From contig NZ_CP160403.1 in assembly GCF_040782645.1 (NCBI RefSeq), forward strand, positions 6,359,001 through 6,423,000: 64,000 nucleotides of DNA, given 5' to 3'. A program made the position numbers and the translations under genes. Below the pieces are notes generated by a model that had not been told where the DNA came from, did no database searches, and worked only from the letters and a program-made list of their open reading frames with translations. The first letter of the stretch is position 1; every line of letters begins with the position of its first letter. This stretch comes from Streptomyces sp. HUAS ZL42. GTDB lineage: Bacteria; Actinomycetota; Actinomycetes; Streptomycetales; Streptomycetaceae. Positions 1 to 8,622 of this stretch are shown one piece after another.

Positions 1-449
1 AGGCGGCGGAGACGGGCGGCACGGTGGACGAGGCCGTCGCGGCCGCCGAGAAGCGGGCCGCGGGCACCTCCGCCTACTTCTACGTCGACACCCTCGACTA
101 TCTGCGCCGCGGCGGCCGGATCGGCGCGGCGCAGGCCCTGTTGGGCTCCGCGCTCGCGGTGAAGCCGCTGCTGCGACTGGACGACGGCCGCATCGAACTT
201 CTGGAGAAGGTACGTACGGCGTCGAAGGCGATCGCCCGGCTCGAGGAGCTCGTGGCCGACCGGGCGGGCAGCGCCCCGGTCGACATCGCCGTCCACCATC
301 TCGCCGCGCCCGACCGGGCCTCGGCCCTGGCGGACCGCCTGCGGGCGCGTGTTCCCGGCGTTGCCGACCTGCATGTGAGCGAGGTGGGAGCGGTGATCGG
401 GGCACACACGGGGCCGGGGTTGCTGGGGGTTGTGGTCTCTCCGCGGTGA
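1..449 (+). CDS. DegV family fatty-acid-binding protein, C-terminal part (5' truncated by window)
   Basis: The reading frame is open from base 3 and ends at TGA 447-449, so only the last ~149 residues are present. The sequence shows the typical second DegV domain: the YFYVDTLDYLRRGGRIGAA stretch, then a KPLLRLDDGRIELLEKVRT strand pair, and near the end the GPGLLG loop that closes the fatty-acid pocket. Family proteins bind a fatty acid and in some bacteria act as FakB partners of a fatty-acid kinase. No kinase is visible here. It is transcribed toward comEA, about 110 bases away. Confidence 0.9.
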   Translation, partial: AAETGGTVDEAVAAAEKRAAGTSAYFYVDTLDYLRRGGRIGAAQALLGSALAVKPLLRLDDGRIELLEKVRTASKAIARLEELVADRAGSAPVDIAVHHLAAPDRASALADRLRARVPGVADLHVSEVGAVIGAHTGPGLLGVVVSPR

Positions 450-481
450 CGGCTTGCGTTTCACCCGTGTGAGTGGCGGAG

Positions 482-490
482 TTGTCCACA
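482..490 (+). promoter_or_regulatory. Single DnaA-box-like 9-mer (TTGTCCACA)
   Basis: TTGTCCACA matches the DnaA box form preferred in Streptomyces. It sits in the degV-comEA intergenic space inside a short inverted repeat (AGTTGT-CC-ACAACT). It is one isolated copy, so it may be chance or a minor DnaA titration site. It is not an origin. Confidence 0.3.
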
Positions 491-558
491 ACTGGGCGGT
501 CGTCCCCGGAACTTGAGCAAGATCATCGCCAATCGGCGAACTGCACGATGCTCGTGGC

Positions 559-1620
559 ATGGCACTTCGATCACGCTCACGCACAGCGACCGCAACCAGT
601 GGCCCGGGACGCGGACCCGCCTCCGACGGCCGAACTCGCCACCGACGACCGCCCGTACGGGGCCGGAACCGGATCCGGCACCGTCACGCGTCGGCGGAAG
701 ACCTCCGGCGACGAGCGGAGCTGCTCTTCGCCGAACGCGCCGGTGCATGGCGGGAGTCGGGGGCGGGGCCGCCGGTGGAGGAACGGCGTGAGGTGCACGC
801 CGACGGGATCCCGGCGGACGCGGGGGCGGTTCCTGACATCACCCCCGATGCCGATGCCGACGCCCATGCCCATGCCGATGCCGGAACCCGCCGGGTCGCG
901 GCCGGTTGGCAGGAGCGTGCCGGGCTCGCCCTGCGGGAGCGGATGCCGGTGTGGCTGCAGGCGCGGTGCGGGCTGGAGCGGCGGAGCGCGGTCGCGCTGA
1001 CGGTGCTGCTCGTCGTCGTGGCGGCGTTCGCGGCGCAGCACTACTGGACCGGCAGGACCCAGCCCGTGCGGGCGCCCGAGGTGGTGCGGGCGGCCGCTTC
1101 GTACGGGGCCCGGGAACCGGCCGAGGCGGCCGCACCCGGCGCCCCGGCAGGCGCCTCCGCGGATGCCGCGGCCACGGCGGGCAACGAGATCGTGGTGGAC
1201 GTCAGCGGCAAGGTCCGCGATCCCGGGATCCACCGCCTGCCGCCCGGCTCGCGTGTGGCCGACGCCCTGCGCGCGGCCGGCGGGGTGCGCCCGGGCACCA
1301 ACACCGACGGCCTGAACCGCGCCCGCTTCCTCGTGGACGGGGAACAGGTGCTCGTGGGTGCTCCCGCGCCCGTCGGAGGGCCGGGAGTCGGGGGTGCCGC
1401 CGGTGAACCGGCCGGTGCGGCTCCGGCGGCGCCGGTGTCCCTCAACACCGCCACCGTGGACCAGCTCGAGACCCTGCCGGGCGTGGGACCCGTGCTGGCG
1501 CAGCACATCGTCGACTACCGCACCCGGCACGGCGGTTTCCGTTCGGTGGACGAGCTGCGCGACGTCAATGGCATCGGCGAGCGCCGCTTCGCCGATCTGC
1601 GGAATCTCGTACGGCCATGA
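559..1620 (+). CDS. comEA: ComEA-family helix-hairpin-helix DNA-binding protein
   Basis: This 353-residue membrane-anchored DNA receptor has a basic, disordered cytoplasmic N-terminus of about 140 residues. It is followed by a single transmembrane helix (about 144-164, LTVLLVVVAAFAAQHYW), a SLBB-like domain (about 210-270, IVVDVSGKVRDPGIHRLPPG) and a C-terminal double helix-hairpin-helix (about 293-353, LNTATVDQLETLPGVGP and DVNGIGERRFADL). In competent bacteria ComEA binds incoming double-stranded DNA and hands it to ComEC. It is longer than Bacillus ComEA because of the N-terminal extension. The ATG start is assumed; a later start within the extension is possible. The stop overlaps the comEC start by ATGA, implying translational coupling. 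Confidence 0.92.
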   Translation: MALRSRSRTATATSGPGRGPASDGRTRHRRPPVRGRNRIRHRHASAEDLRRRAELLFAERAGAWRESGAGPPVEERREVHADGIPADAGAVPDITPDADADAHAHADAGTRRVAAGWQERAGLALRERMPVWLQARCGLERRSAVALTVLLVVVAAFAAQHYWTGRTQPVRAPEVVRAAASYGAREPAEAAAPGAPAGASADAAATAGNEIVVDVSGKVRDPGIHRLPPGSRVADALRAAGGVRPGTNTDGLNRARFLVDGEQVLVGAPAPVGGPGVGGAAGEPAGAAPAAPVSLNTATVDQLETLPGVGPVLAQHIVDYRTRHGGFRSVDELRDVNGIGERRFADLRNLVRP

Positions 1621-4202
1621 CGCGCGACCACGCCGTTGCGCCCGGCCGTGTGGCGGCGGACGGCCCCGGTGCCCGCGCCCGCCGGGCCGTGCACGCAGCC
1701 TCCGGGAAGCGGCTGGGGGCCGCCAACCCACGGCAGGAAGGACCGACGGATCTGAGACTCGTCCCGCCCGCGCTGGCGGCCTGGGCGACGGCGGCGCTGA
1801 CGCTGGACGCACCGCCGGGACAGGTGACCGCGCTCGTGGTGGTCTGCTCGGCCCTGGCCGCCGTACTGCTGCTGGTGCGCCGAAGGAGAGCAGGAGGCCT
1901 GCAGGAGCCAGGGCGGGTTCGCGCAGGGTCGCGCACGGCGGTCGCGGCGGCACTGCTGTGCGTGGCCGCGGCTGCCGCCTCGGCCGGGCTGCACGGGGCG
2001 GATCTGCGGCGCGGACCCGTGCCGGTGCTGGCGCGGCAGTACGCCACGGTGACCGCCGAGGTCGAGGTCACCGCCGACCCGCGGCTCACCCGGCCACGGG
2101 TCAGAGGGGATCACGCGGCTCCGTCCGCCGTGCTGGTGGAGGCGGAGGTGCGACGAGTCGAGGAGAGGGGTGGGACGGTGGTGGCGACGCGGACACCTGT
2201 GCTCGTGATCGTCGGCGCGGGCGCGGATCCCCGGAAGGCGACCGTGGGAACGGGGAGAGCTGCCGCACGCTCGTCCTGGCTCGGGCTGCTGCCTTCCACA
2301 CGGCTGCGGGTGACCGGGCGGCTGGCGCCCGCGATGACCGGCGGCGACCGGATCGCGGCGGTGCTGCGGGTGCGGGACCGGGCGGCACCGCAGGTCGTGG
2401 CGGAGCCGTCGGGAGCGCAGCGGTTCGCGGGCCGGTTGCGGGCCGGGCTGCGGGAGGCCACCGGCGGACTGCCGCCGGACGCGCGGGCGCTGCTGCCCGG
2501 GCTGGTCGTCGGCGACACCTCACGGATCACGCCCGAACTGGACGAGGCCTTCAAGGAGACGGACCTCGCGCACACGCTCGCGGTGTCCGGAAGCAACCTC
2601 ACGATCATCCTCGCGCTGCTCATCGGGCCACCCGGACTGGCCCAGCACGTCGAGCGGCGCGGCCTGGCGCCCAGGCTCGGCATCTCCCTGAGGGCGACCG
2701 CGCTCCTCGGCGGAGGGCTCACCCTCGGGTTCGTCGTCGTGTGCAGGCCGGATCCGAGCGTGCTGCGGGCCGCGGCCTGCGGAGCCGTCGCGCTGCTCGC
2801 CCTCGCGACCGGACGCCGCAGATCCCTGGTTCCTGCACTGGCCGCGGCCGTACTGCTGCTGGTGCTGTACGACCCGTGGCTGGCCCGCAGCTACGGCTTC
2901 CTGCTCTCCGTCCTCGCCACCGGCGCCCTGCTCACGCTCGCGCCCCGCTGGAGCAGGGCCCTGCGAAGGTGCCGGATTCCGCCGCGGCCGGCCGAGGCGC
3001 TGGCCGCCGCGGCCGCCGCGCAGGCCCTGTGCGCGCCGGTCGTGGCGGTGCTGTCGGCGCGGGTGAGCCTGGTGGCGGTGCCGTGCAACCTGCTGGCGGA
3101 GGTCGCCGTCGCGCCGGCGACGGTGCTCGGGTTCGCCGCGCTGGCGGCGGCACCGGTCGCGATGCCGGTGGCCGAGGCACTCGCCTGGTGCGCGAGTTGG
3201 CCGGCCGGGTGGATCGCGGACGTGGCGCGGACGGGGGCGGCGCTGCCCGGCGCGGGAGTGGACTGGCCGGGCAGCTGGACCGGGGCCCTGCTGCTCGCCC
3301 TTGTGACCGCGGTCGTCGTGCTCGTCGGCCGGCGGGTGCTGGGACACCCCTGGTGGTGCGGGGTGTGCGGGGTGCTGCTCCTGCTGGTGGTGGTGCAGCC
3401 GCCACCGCTGACCCGGGTGATCACGGGCTGGCCGCCGCCGGGCTGGCGGTTCGCGATGTGCGACGTGGGACAGGGCGACGCCCTGGTGCTCGCGGCGGGT
3501 GGGGGTACCGGGGTGGTGGTGGACGCCGGGCCCGATCCGGCCCTGGTCGACCGGTGTCTGCACACGCTGGGCATCACCACGGTTCCGCTCGTCGTACTGA
3601 CGCACTTCCACGCCGATCACGTGGCCGGACTGCCGGGCGTGCTGCGGGGGCGCGCGGTGGGCGCGATCGAGACGACGGGATTCGAGGAGCCCGTGGACCA
3701 GGTGGAGTTCGTGCGGAGGGCTGCGGCCGAGCGGCACATCCCGATCACCCGGGCCGGCGCCGGGGAGGAGCGGCGCATCGGGGCGCTCTCCTGGCAGGTG
3801 CTGTGGCCGGCGCCGGGCCCGGCGCCGGAACCGGAGGACCCGAACGACGCCAGTGTCACGCTGTTCGTCCGGTCGGCCGAGCTGACTCTGCTGCTGCTCG
3901 GGGATCTCGAACCCCCGGCGCAGCGGGCCCTGTTGAGGTCGTCGGCGGCGGCGCTCCTGGCCGGGGTGGACGTGCTCAAGGTGGCCCATCACGGCTCGGC
4001 CTATCAGGATCCCGACCTCGTACGGGCCGTGGCTCCGCGGCTGGCGTTGATCTCGTGCGGGGCGGACAACCCGTACGGGCACCCGGCTCCCGGCACGGTC
4101 GCGGCGTTGCGGGCCGGGGGCGCACAGGTGCTGCGGACGGACCAGGACGGGGCGCTGGCGGTGGCCGGGAGGGGCGGGGAGTTGCGGGTGGCGCGAGACT
4201 GA
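1617..4202 (+). CDS. comEC: ComEC/Rec2 family DNA-uptake channel protein
   Basis: This 861-residue polytopic membrane protein has N-terminal hydrophobic helices, an OB-like soluble segment (about 140-260), the central Competence membrane domain with the AVSGSNLTIILAL signature (about residues 320-335), further helices, and a C-terminal metallo-beta-lactamase-like domain. That last domain carries CDVGQGDALVL and the metal-binding THFHADHVAGL motif near residue 662. The family forms the inner-membrane channel for single-stranded DNA import, and the C-terminal domain is a proposed nuclease. Streptomyces are not known to be naturally competent, so its role here is open. It overlaps comEA by ATGA. 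Confidence 0.93.
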   Translation: MTRDHAVAPGRVAADGPGARARRAVHAASGKRLGAANPRQEGPTDLRLVPPALAAWATAALTLDAPPGQVTALVVVCSALAAVLLLVRRRRAGGLQEPGRVRAGSRTAVAAALLCVAAAAASAGLHGADLRRGPVPVLARQYATVTAEVEVTADPRLTRPRVRGDHAAPSAVLVEAEVRRVEERGGTVVATRTPVLVIVGAGADPRKATVGTGRAAARSSWLGLLPSTRLRVTGRLAPAMTGGDRIAAVLRVRDRAAPQVVAEPSGAQRFAGRLRAGLREATGGLPPDARALLPGLVVGDTSRITPELDEAFKETDLAHTLAVSGSNLTIILALLIGPPGLAQHVERRGLAPRLGISLRATALLGGGLTLGFVVVCRPDPSVLRAAACGAVALLALATGRRRSLVPALAAAVLLLVLYDPWLARSYGFLLSVLATGALLTLAPRWSRALRRCRIPPRPAEALAAAAAAQALCAPVVAVLSARVSLVAVPCNLLAEVAVAPATVLGFAALAAAPVAMPVAEALAWCASWPAGWIADVARTGAALPGAGVDWPGSWTGALLLALVTAVVVLVGRRVLGHPWWCGVCGVLLLLVVVQPPPLTRVITGWPPPGWRFAMCDVGQGDALVLAAGGGTGVVVDAGPDPALVDRCLHTLGITTVPLVVLTHFHADHVAGLPGVLRGRAVGAIETTGFEEPVDQVEFVRRAAAERHIPITRAGAGEERRIGALSWQVLWPAPGPAPEPEDPNDASVTLFVRSAELTLLLLGDLEPPAQRALLRSSAAALLAGVDVLKVAHHGSAYQDPDLVRAVAPRLALISCGADNPYGHPAPGTVAALRAGGAQVLRTDQDGALAVAGRGGELRVARD

Positions 4203-4206
4203 GGTC

Positions 4207-5049
4207 ATGAATCCCGCACAGGTTGATGCCTACCTCCGCCGCCTGGGCGTCGCGCACCCGGCGTGGCCCACCGTCGACGTGCTGCGCGAGCTGCACCTGC
4301 GCCACCTGCAGACGGTGCCCTTCGAGAACCTGTCGATCCACCTCGGCGAGGAGATCGTGCTGGAGGAGAAGCGGCTGCTGGACAAGTTGCTGGGGGCGGG
4401 GCGGGGAGGGTTCTGCTACGAACTGAACGGGGCGTTCGGGGCGCTGCTCGCCACGCTGGGGTTCGACGTCACGCTGCTCGCGGCGCGCGTCCACGGGGAG
4501 GAGGGCCGCCTCGGGATCCCGTACGACCATCTCGCGCTGCGGGTGCGGACGGTGGACGCGGGCGAGTGGCTGGCCGATGTGGGGTTCGGGGCGCACAGCC
4601 ACTACCCGCTGGCCTTCGAGGAGCGGGGTGAGCAGGTGGACCCCGGTGGGGTGTTCCGGATCGTCGCGGCGGGGCCGGACGCTGCGGGAGCGCGGGGCGG
4701 TGTCGCCGGGTCGGTCGAGGTGGCGGACTTGGACGTCGTCCGCAACGGCAGACCGGAGTACCGCCTGGAGGTGCGGCCCCGGGTGCTGGGCGACTTCGTG
4801 GCCGGGGCCTGGTGGCACACGACCTCCCCGACGTCGCACTTCACGCAGTCGCTGGTCTGCTCGCGCGTCACCGAGGAGGGAGGGAGGATCACGCTCAGCG
4901 GACGGCGGCTGACGGTGACGGCGGCGGACGGGGCGCGTGAGGAGCGGGAGTTGGGCACGGACGAGGAGGTGCTCGCGGAGTACCGGGACCGGTTCGGGAT
5001 CGAGCTGACGTCGGTGCCGACGGTGGGTGAGCGCAACCGGGATGACTGA
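4207..5049 (+). CDS. Arylamine N-acetyltransferase
   Basis: This is a 280-residue NAT-family enzyme that transfers acetyl from acetyl-CoA to arylamines or hydrazines. It is also the fold used for amide release in some ansamycin pathways. The Cys-His-Asp triad is visible: Cys70 in RGGFCYELNG, His108 in YDHLALRV and Asp124 in ADVGFGAH. The N-terminal PFENLSIH segment is also typical. Length equals the family norm. It starts five bases after comEC, so it may be co-transcribed although the function is unrelated. Confidence 0.93.
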   Translation: MNPAQVDAYLRRLGVAHPAWPTVDVLRELHLRHLQTVPFENLSIHLGEEIVLEEKRLLDKLLGAGRGGFCYELNGAFGALLATLGFDVTLLAARVHGEEGRLGIPYDHLALRVRTVDAGEWLADVGFGAHSHYPLAFEERGEQVDPGGVFRIVAAGPDAAGARGGVAGSVEVADLDVVRNGRPEYRLEVRPRVLGDFVAGAWWHTTSPTSHFTQSLVCSRVTEEGGRITLSGRRLTVTAADGAREERELGTDEEVLAEYRDRFGIELTSVPTVGERNRDD

Positions 5050-5199
5050 TTCTTTACTTCGGGCACATAGGGTTACTTCTGCGTAGTCCCAGCACTTCTG
5101 CTGGATTCCCGTGATGTGGTTCCGAGTTGCCTCGAAAGCCTCAGCGGTGGTCGAATGCATCCCCGACAACGGGGTCAAGTCGCACAAGGGTGGGCGCAG

Positions 5200-6081
5200 A
5201 TGATCGGCCGCTGGCTGGGAAACCGAACGAACCGGGTGCAACGGACGAGTCCCCTGGCGGCGCTGCAGACCCCGCCGAGTGCCGGGGTGCTGAGCTGCCG
5301 GGTGCTGGATCCGGTCAACGCACCGGTGGCGCATGCGGAGTTCGCGGTCAGCGACGCCATGGGGCGCAAGGTGGTCAGCGGTGGTACGGATCCCTACGGG
5401 TCGTTCGTGGCGACGGTTCCGGCGGGGGAGTACAAGCTCGCGGTGTCCGCCGACGGGTACACGCCGTACCGGGCGACCGCCCTCGTCGGTGAGAACTCGC
5501 TCGCCTCGCTGGGCGATGTGACGCTCCAGCCGGCCCATCCGCCGGAGCCACCGGCGCCGGGCGACTGGGAGATCGAGCCGACGCATTCGTCGATCGCCTT
5601 CACCGCGCGGCACATCGGACTGGCCCGGATTCACGGGCGGTTCAACACCTTCGCGGGGGTCGTCCGGATCGCCGATCCGGTGGAGCAGTCGGCGATGCAC
5701 GTGGTGATCGACGCGGCGTCCATCGACACGAACGTGCGGATGCGCGACGACCACCTTCGGTCGGCGGACTTCCTGGACGTCCAGCGGTTTCCGACGCTCG
5801 AGTTCTACAGCGACCGGTTCGTCCACAGGGGCGGCAGCCGGTGGGCCGTCACCGGGGCGCTGTCGTTGCACGGGGTGACGCGCACGGTCACGCTCGACAC
5901 GGAGTACCTCGGGCTCGGGAACGGGATGGAGGGCGAGGTGCGGGCAGCGTGCCGGGCCACCACCGAACTGCGCCGGGACGACTTCACGGTGAGCTGGCAG
6001 ACGATGCTGGCGCGGGGTATCGCGGTGGTGGGACCGAGCATCGGTATCGAGCTGGACGTGCAGGTCGTGCGCAGGAGCTGA
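5200..6081 (+). CDS. YceI-family protein with N-terminal carboxypeptidase-regulatory-like domain
   Basis: The protein is 293 residues from the ATG at 5200; the frame stays open upstream to 5116 with an alternative ATG at 5155. Residues about 25-105 form a CarboxypepD_reg-like beta sandwich (GVLSCRVLDPVNAPVAHAEF, then GSFVATVPAGEYKLAVSADGY). Residues about 125-290 are a YceI lipocalin-like barrel (WEIEPTHSSIAFTARHIGLARIHGRF). YceI proteins bind isoprenoid or other lipids. There is no signal peptide, so a cytoplasmic location is likely. The fusion is common in Streptomyces, but its physiological role is unknown. Confidence 0.85.
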   Translation: MIGRWLGNRTNRVQRTSPLAALQTPPSAGVLSCRVLDPVNAPVAHAEFAVSDAMGRKVVSGGTDPYGSFVATVPAGEYKLAVSADGYTPYRATALVGENSLASLGDVTLQPAHPPEPPAPGDWEIEPTHSSIAFTARHIGLARIHGRFNTFAGVVRIADPVEQSAMHVVIDAASIDTNVRMRDDHLRSADFLDVQRFPTLEFYSDRFVHRGGSRWAVTGALSLHGVTRTVTLDTEYLGLGNGMEGEVRAACRATTELRRDDFTVSWQTMLARGIAVVGPSIGIELDVQVVRRS

Positions 6082-6130
6082 GGCCGGGGGCGGGGCCCGG
6101 CTGTCGTGTGCGGGGGCCGACAATGGCTCC

Positions 6131-6376
6131 GTGAGTGATGTGAAACATGTGCTGGTGCTGCCCGACCGTGACGCCGCGGAAGAGGTGGTGGAGGCGCTCG
6201 GGGAGCGATTCGGGATCGTGGAGGAGCCACAGCTCGTAAGGGACGCCCTGGCCGGGGAGGACGACGCCGAGGACGCGCAGTGGCTCGTCGTCCTGCGGGA
6301 CGAGGGGGAGCGGCTGGATCCCGGGGAGCTGGACGCGTTCGTGGGGGAGTGGGACGGGTGGCGGGAGGAGCCGTAG
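6131..6376 (+). CDS. Small acidic hypothetical protein
   Basis: An 81-residue protein starts at GTG 6131. It is strongly acidic (many Glu/Asp, pattern AEEVVEALGERFGIVEEPQLVRDALAGEDDAEDAQW) and has no membrane segment or recognised domain. Codon use is typical of the neighbourhood. The alpha/beta pattern (VKHVLVLPD ... QWLVVLRDE) suggests a compact single domain. It lies between the YceI gene and holA on the same strand. Function not recognised. Confidence 0.7.
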   Translation: MSDVKHVLVLPDRDAAEEVVEALGERFGIVEEPQLVRDALAGEDDAEDAQWLVVLRDEGERLDPGELDAFVGEWDGWREEP

Positions 6377-6448
6377 TCACGGCGGGGCGGGCTTCGTCCG
6401 GGTGGCGGGGCGGGGCCGTTGTCAGTGGCGCGTGGGATGCTTGGCGCG

Positions 6449-7438
6449 ATGGCCAGGAAGACTGCGAATGACGACCCTCTCGCCCCGGTGACGCTTGCCG
6501 TGGGCCAGGAGGACCTCCTGCTCGACCGTGCCGTGCAGGAGGTGGTGGCCGCCGCCAGGGCCGCCGACGCCGACACGGACGTACGTGACCTGACCCCGGA
6601 CCAGTTGCAGCCGGGCACGCTCGCCGAGCTGACCAGCCCCTCGCTCTTCGCGGAGCGCAAGGTCGTGGTCGTACGCAACGCGCAGGACCTGTCGGCCGAC
6701 ACGGTCAAGGACGTGAAGGCGTATCTCGGGGCGCCCGCCGAGGAGATCACCCTCGTGCTGCTGCACGCGGGTGGAGCCAAGGGCAAGGGGTTGCTGGACG
6801 CCGTGCGCAAGGCGGGCGCGCGGGAGGTGGCCTGTCCGAAGATGACCAAGCCGGCGGACCGGCTGGCCTTCGTGCGGGGTGAGTTCCGTACGCTCGGGCG
6901 GTCCGCCACCCCCGAGGCGTGCCAGGCGCTCGTCGATGCGATCGGGAGCGATCTCAGGGAGCTGGCGTCGGCCGTGGCGCAGCTCGTCGCCGACGTCGAG
7001 GGGACCATCGACGAGGCCGTCGTCGGGCGGTACTACAAGGGGCGGGCCGAGGCGTCGAGCTTCACCGTCGCGGACCGGGCGGTCGAAGGGCGGGCCGCGG
7101 AGGCGCTGGAGGCGTTGCGGTGGTCGCTGGCCACCGGCGTCGCACCCGTGATGATCACGAGCGCGCTCGCGCAGGGCGTGCGGGCGATCGGCAAGCTGTC
7201 CTCCGCGCGTGGTGGGCGCCCCGCCGACCTCGCGCGCGAGCTGGGCATGCCGCCGTGGAAGATCGACCGGGTGCGCCAGCAGATGCGCGGTTGGACGCCG
7301 GACGGGGTGGCCGTCGCGCTGCGGGCCGTGGCCGAGGCCGACGCGGGGGTGAAGGGCGGCGGGGACGACCCCGAGTACGCCCTGGAGAAGGCCGTCGTCA
7401 CCATCGCGCGCGCGGCGCGGTCCAGGGGGCGGGCGTAG
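6449..7438 (+). CDS. holA: DNA polymerase III delta subunit
   Basis: This 329-residue protein begins at MARKTANDD. A GTG 30 bases upstream is in frame but less likely. It has an AAA+ HolA fold: an N-terminal domain with VGQEDLLLDRAVQEVV and ERKVVVVRNAQDLS, a middle domain around GRSATPEACQALVDAIGSDLRELASAVAQL, and a C-terminal helical collar (LARELGMPPWKIDRVRQQMRGW). The delta subunit opens the beta clamp during clamp loading. A position near comEC and rpsT is the conserved actinobacterial and firmicute context. Confidence 0.93.
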   Translation: MARKTANDDPLAPVTLAVGQEDLLLDRAVQEVVAAARAADADTDVRDLTPDQLQPGTLAELTSPSLFAERKVVVVRNAQDLSADTVKDVKAYLGAPAEEITLVLLHAGGAKGKGLLDAVRKAGAREVACPKMTKPADRLAFVRGEFRTLGRSATPEACQALVDAIGSDLRELASAVAQLVADVEGTIDEAVVGRYYKGRAEASSFTVADRAVEGRAAEALEALRWSLATGVAPVMITSALAQGVRAIGKLSSARGGRPADLARELGMPPWKIDRVRQQMRGWTPDGVAVALRAVAEADAGVKGGGDDPEYALEKAVVTIARAARSRGRA

Positions 7439-7532
7439 CGCATCTACGTCCGTGATCGAGTCGACGGGGCGGGGGCGAAGAGGACAATCGGGTGTATCAG
7501 CCGCAGCTCGCCGAAGCGACGGAGAGGTGGCG

Positions 7533-7934
7533 ATGATCATGGCTGAACACCCGCACGCAGCGCTCGTCCGCAAGGGCTACGAAGCATTCTCGCGAGGTGA
7601 CATGGAAACCTTGCGCGGCGTGTTGTCGGGGGACTGTACGCACCATGTGCCCGGCAGTCACCCACTCTCGGGCGACTACAAGGGACAGGACGCGGTCATC
7701 GAGATGTACGGCCGGCTCTTCGAGGAGACGGGCGGGACGATGCAGGTCGAACTGCGCAACATTCTCGTCGACGGCCGCGGCCACGCCGTGTCCGTGCACC
7801 GCTTCACCGCCGAGCGCCAGGGCAAGCGCATCGACGAGACGGGAGGCATCGTCTTCCGGATCGTGGGGGAGAAGGCCACCGACCTCGACGAGTGCGTGGC
7901 GGACATCGACAAGGCCAACGACTTCTGGTCGTGA
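7533..7934 (+). CDS. SnoaL-like / NTF2-fold protein
   Basis: This 133-residue protein starts at ATG 7533, preceded by GGAGAGG at 7521. The sequence is a single NTF2-like cone domain: ALVRKGYEAFSRGDMETLRGVLSGDCTHHVPG, then GQDAVIEMYGRLFEETGGTMQVEL, and a closing beta strand. The fold is used by SnoaL-type polyketide cyclases, steroid isomerases and ester hydrolases. No polyketide genes are nearby, so a housekeeping or detoxification role is more likely; the substrate is unknown. Confidence 0.82.
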   Translation: MIMAEHPHAALVRKGYEAFSRGDMETLRGVLSGDCTHHVPGSHPLSGDYKGQDAVIEMYGRLFEETGGTMQVELRNILVDGRGHAVSVHRFTAERQGKRIDETGGIVFRIVGEKATDLDECVADIDKANDFWS

Positions 7935-7955
7935 CCCCCGGGCCTCCTGTCCAGG

Positions 7956-8007
7956 CCGAAGGCCCCGGCACCCGCTCCGGGGAAGAGCGGGAGGCCGGGG
8001 CCTTCGG
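7956..8007. terminator. Bidirectional hairpin terminator between SnoaL-like gene and rpsT
   Basis: A perfect 14-bp stem pairs 7956-7969 (CCGAAGGCCCCGGC) with 7994-8007. The 24-base loop itself contains a smaller CCGCTC/GAGCGG stem. It lies 22 bases after the upstream stop between convergent genes, without a strong U-tract, as is usual for Streptomyces. A second inverted repeat (GATCCACGC 8021-8029 / GCGTGGATC 8052-8060) follows. Confidence 0.75.
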
Positions 8008-8134
8008 GTTCAAGCTGCTGGATCCACGCCCGCGTGGCGAACGCAGGCCGCGCGTGGATCTGTGGGATGCCGGTCGGGAGCGGATGAGAGAGGGCCCGCT
8101 CTGGGTCCTTCCGGCGGTCAGATCAAGAGAAAGG

Positions 8135-8401
8135 TCAGCCCTTGAGGGACGCGACCTTCGAAGCCAGCGCCGACTTCTTGTTGGCAGCCTGGTTCTTGTG
8201 GATGACGCCCTTCGAGACGGCCTTGTCGAGCGCACGCGACGCGGCGCGCTGGAGCTCGGTGGCCTTCTCGACGTCACCCGCGGCAGCGGCCTCACGGGCC
8301 TTGCGGATCGCGGTCTTCAGGGAGGACTTGACGGCCTTGTTGCGCAGCCGGGCCTTCTCGTTGGTCTTGATCCGCTTGATCTGGGACTTGATGTTCGCCA
8401 C
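8135..8401 (-). CDS. rpsT: 30S ribosomal protein S20
   Basis: This is an 88-residue, very basic helical protein ([27 protein letters not shown] at the start, the canonical S20 N-terminus) that binds 16S rRNA early in small-subunit assembly. Length and composition match the family. It is divergent from lepA, a pairing widely conserved in bacteria. Confidence 0.97.
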   Translation of the reverse strand: MANIKSQIKRIKTNEKARLRNKAVKSSLKTAIRKAREAAAAGDVEKATELQRAASRALDKAVSKGVIHKNQAANKKSALASKVASLKG

Positions 8402-8503
8402 GAATGAGCCTTTTCAGGTTCAGGCACGGGTCCGCGAAGGTCCCGTACCAGGTGATTTCTTGAGACGTGCCTCGCGCTGAGAGGGCATGAGACACAGCCA
8501 TCC

Positions 8504-8533
8504 ACACTACCAGTGGTGCGGAGAGCGGCCCAA
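8504..8533 (-). promoter_or_regulatory. Candidate rpsT promoter
   Basis: On the minus strand, TTGGGC (8533-8528) and TAGTGT (8509-8504) are separated by 18 bases, resembling a vegetative sigma-70-type promoter. They lie about 100 bases upstream of the rpsT start, leaving a leader that could host autoregulation. Prediction by eye only. Confidence 0.4.
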
Positions 8534-8622
8534 ACCGGTCCCTGGTCCCCGCGCATGGGACCATGGAGGCTACGTATCGATCCGACCCGAGGCATAAGGC
8601 GCCTCAAGAGACAGGACCCTGC

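Noticed and set aside
482..490. Replication origin signal
   Set aside because: Only one DnaA-box-like site, with no cluster and no dnaA/dnaN nearby.
1617..4202. comEA/comEC as evidence of natural competence
   Set aside because: The genes are widespread in Streptomyces without demonstrated transformation, and no uptake pilus genes are in the window.
1358..4210. 950-codon open frame on the plus strand over comEC
   Set aside because: Frame-shifted shadow of comEA/comEC; very Gly/Arg-rich with no recognisable motif.
3976..7008. 1010-codon open frame on the minus strand
   Set aside because: It is antisense to five well-supported plus-strand genes (end of comEC, NAT, YceI, small protein, holA), with composition typical of GC-rich shadow frames and no domain.
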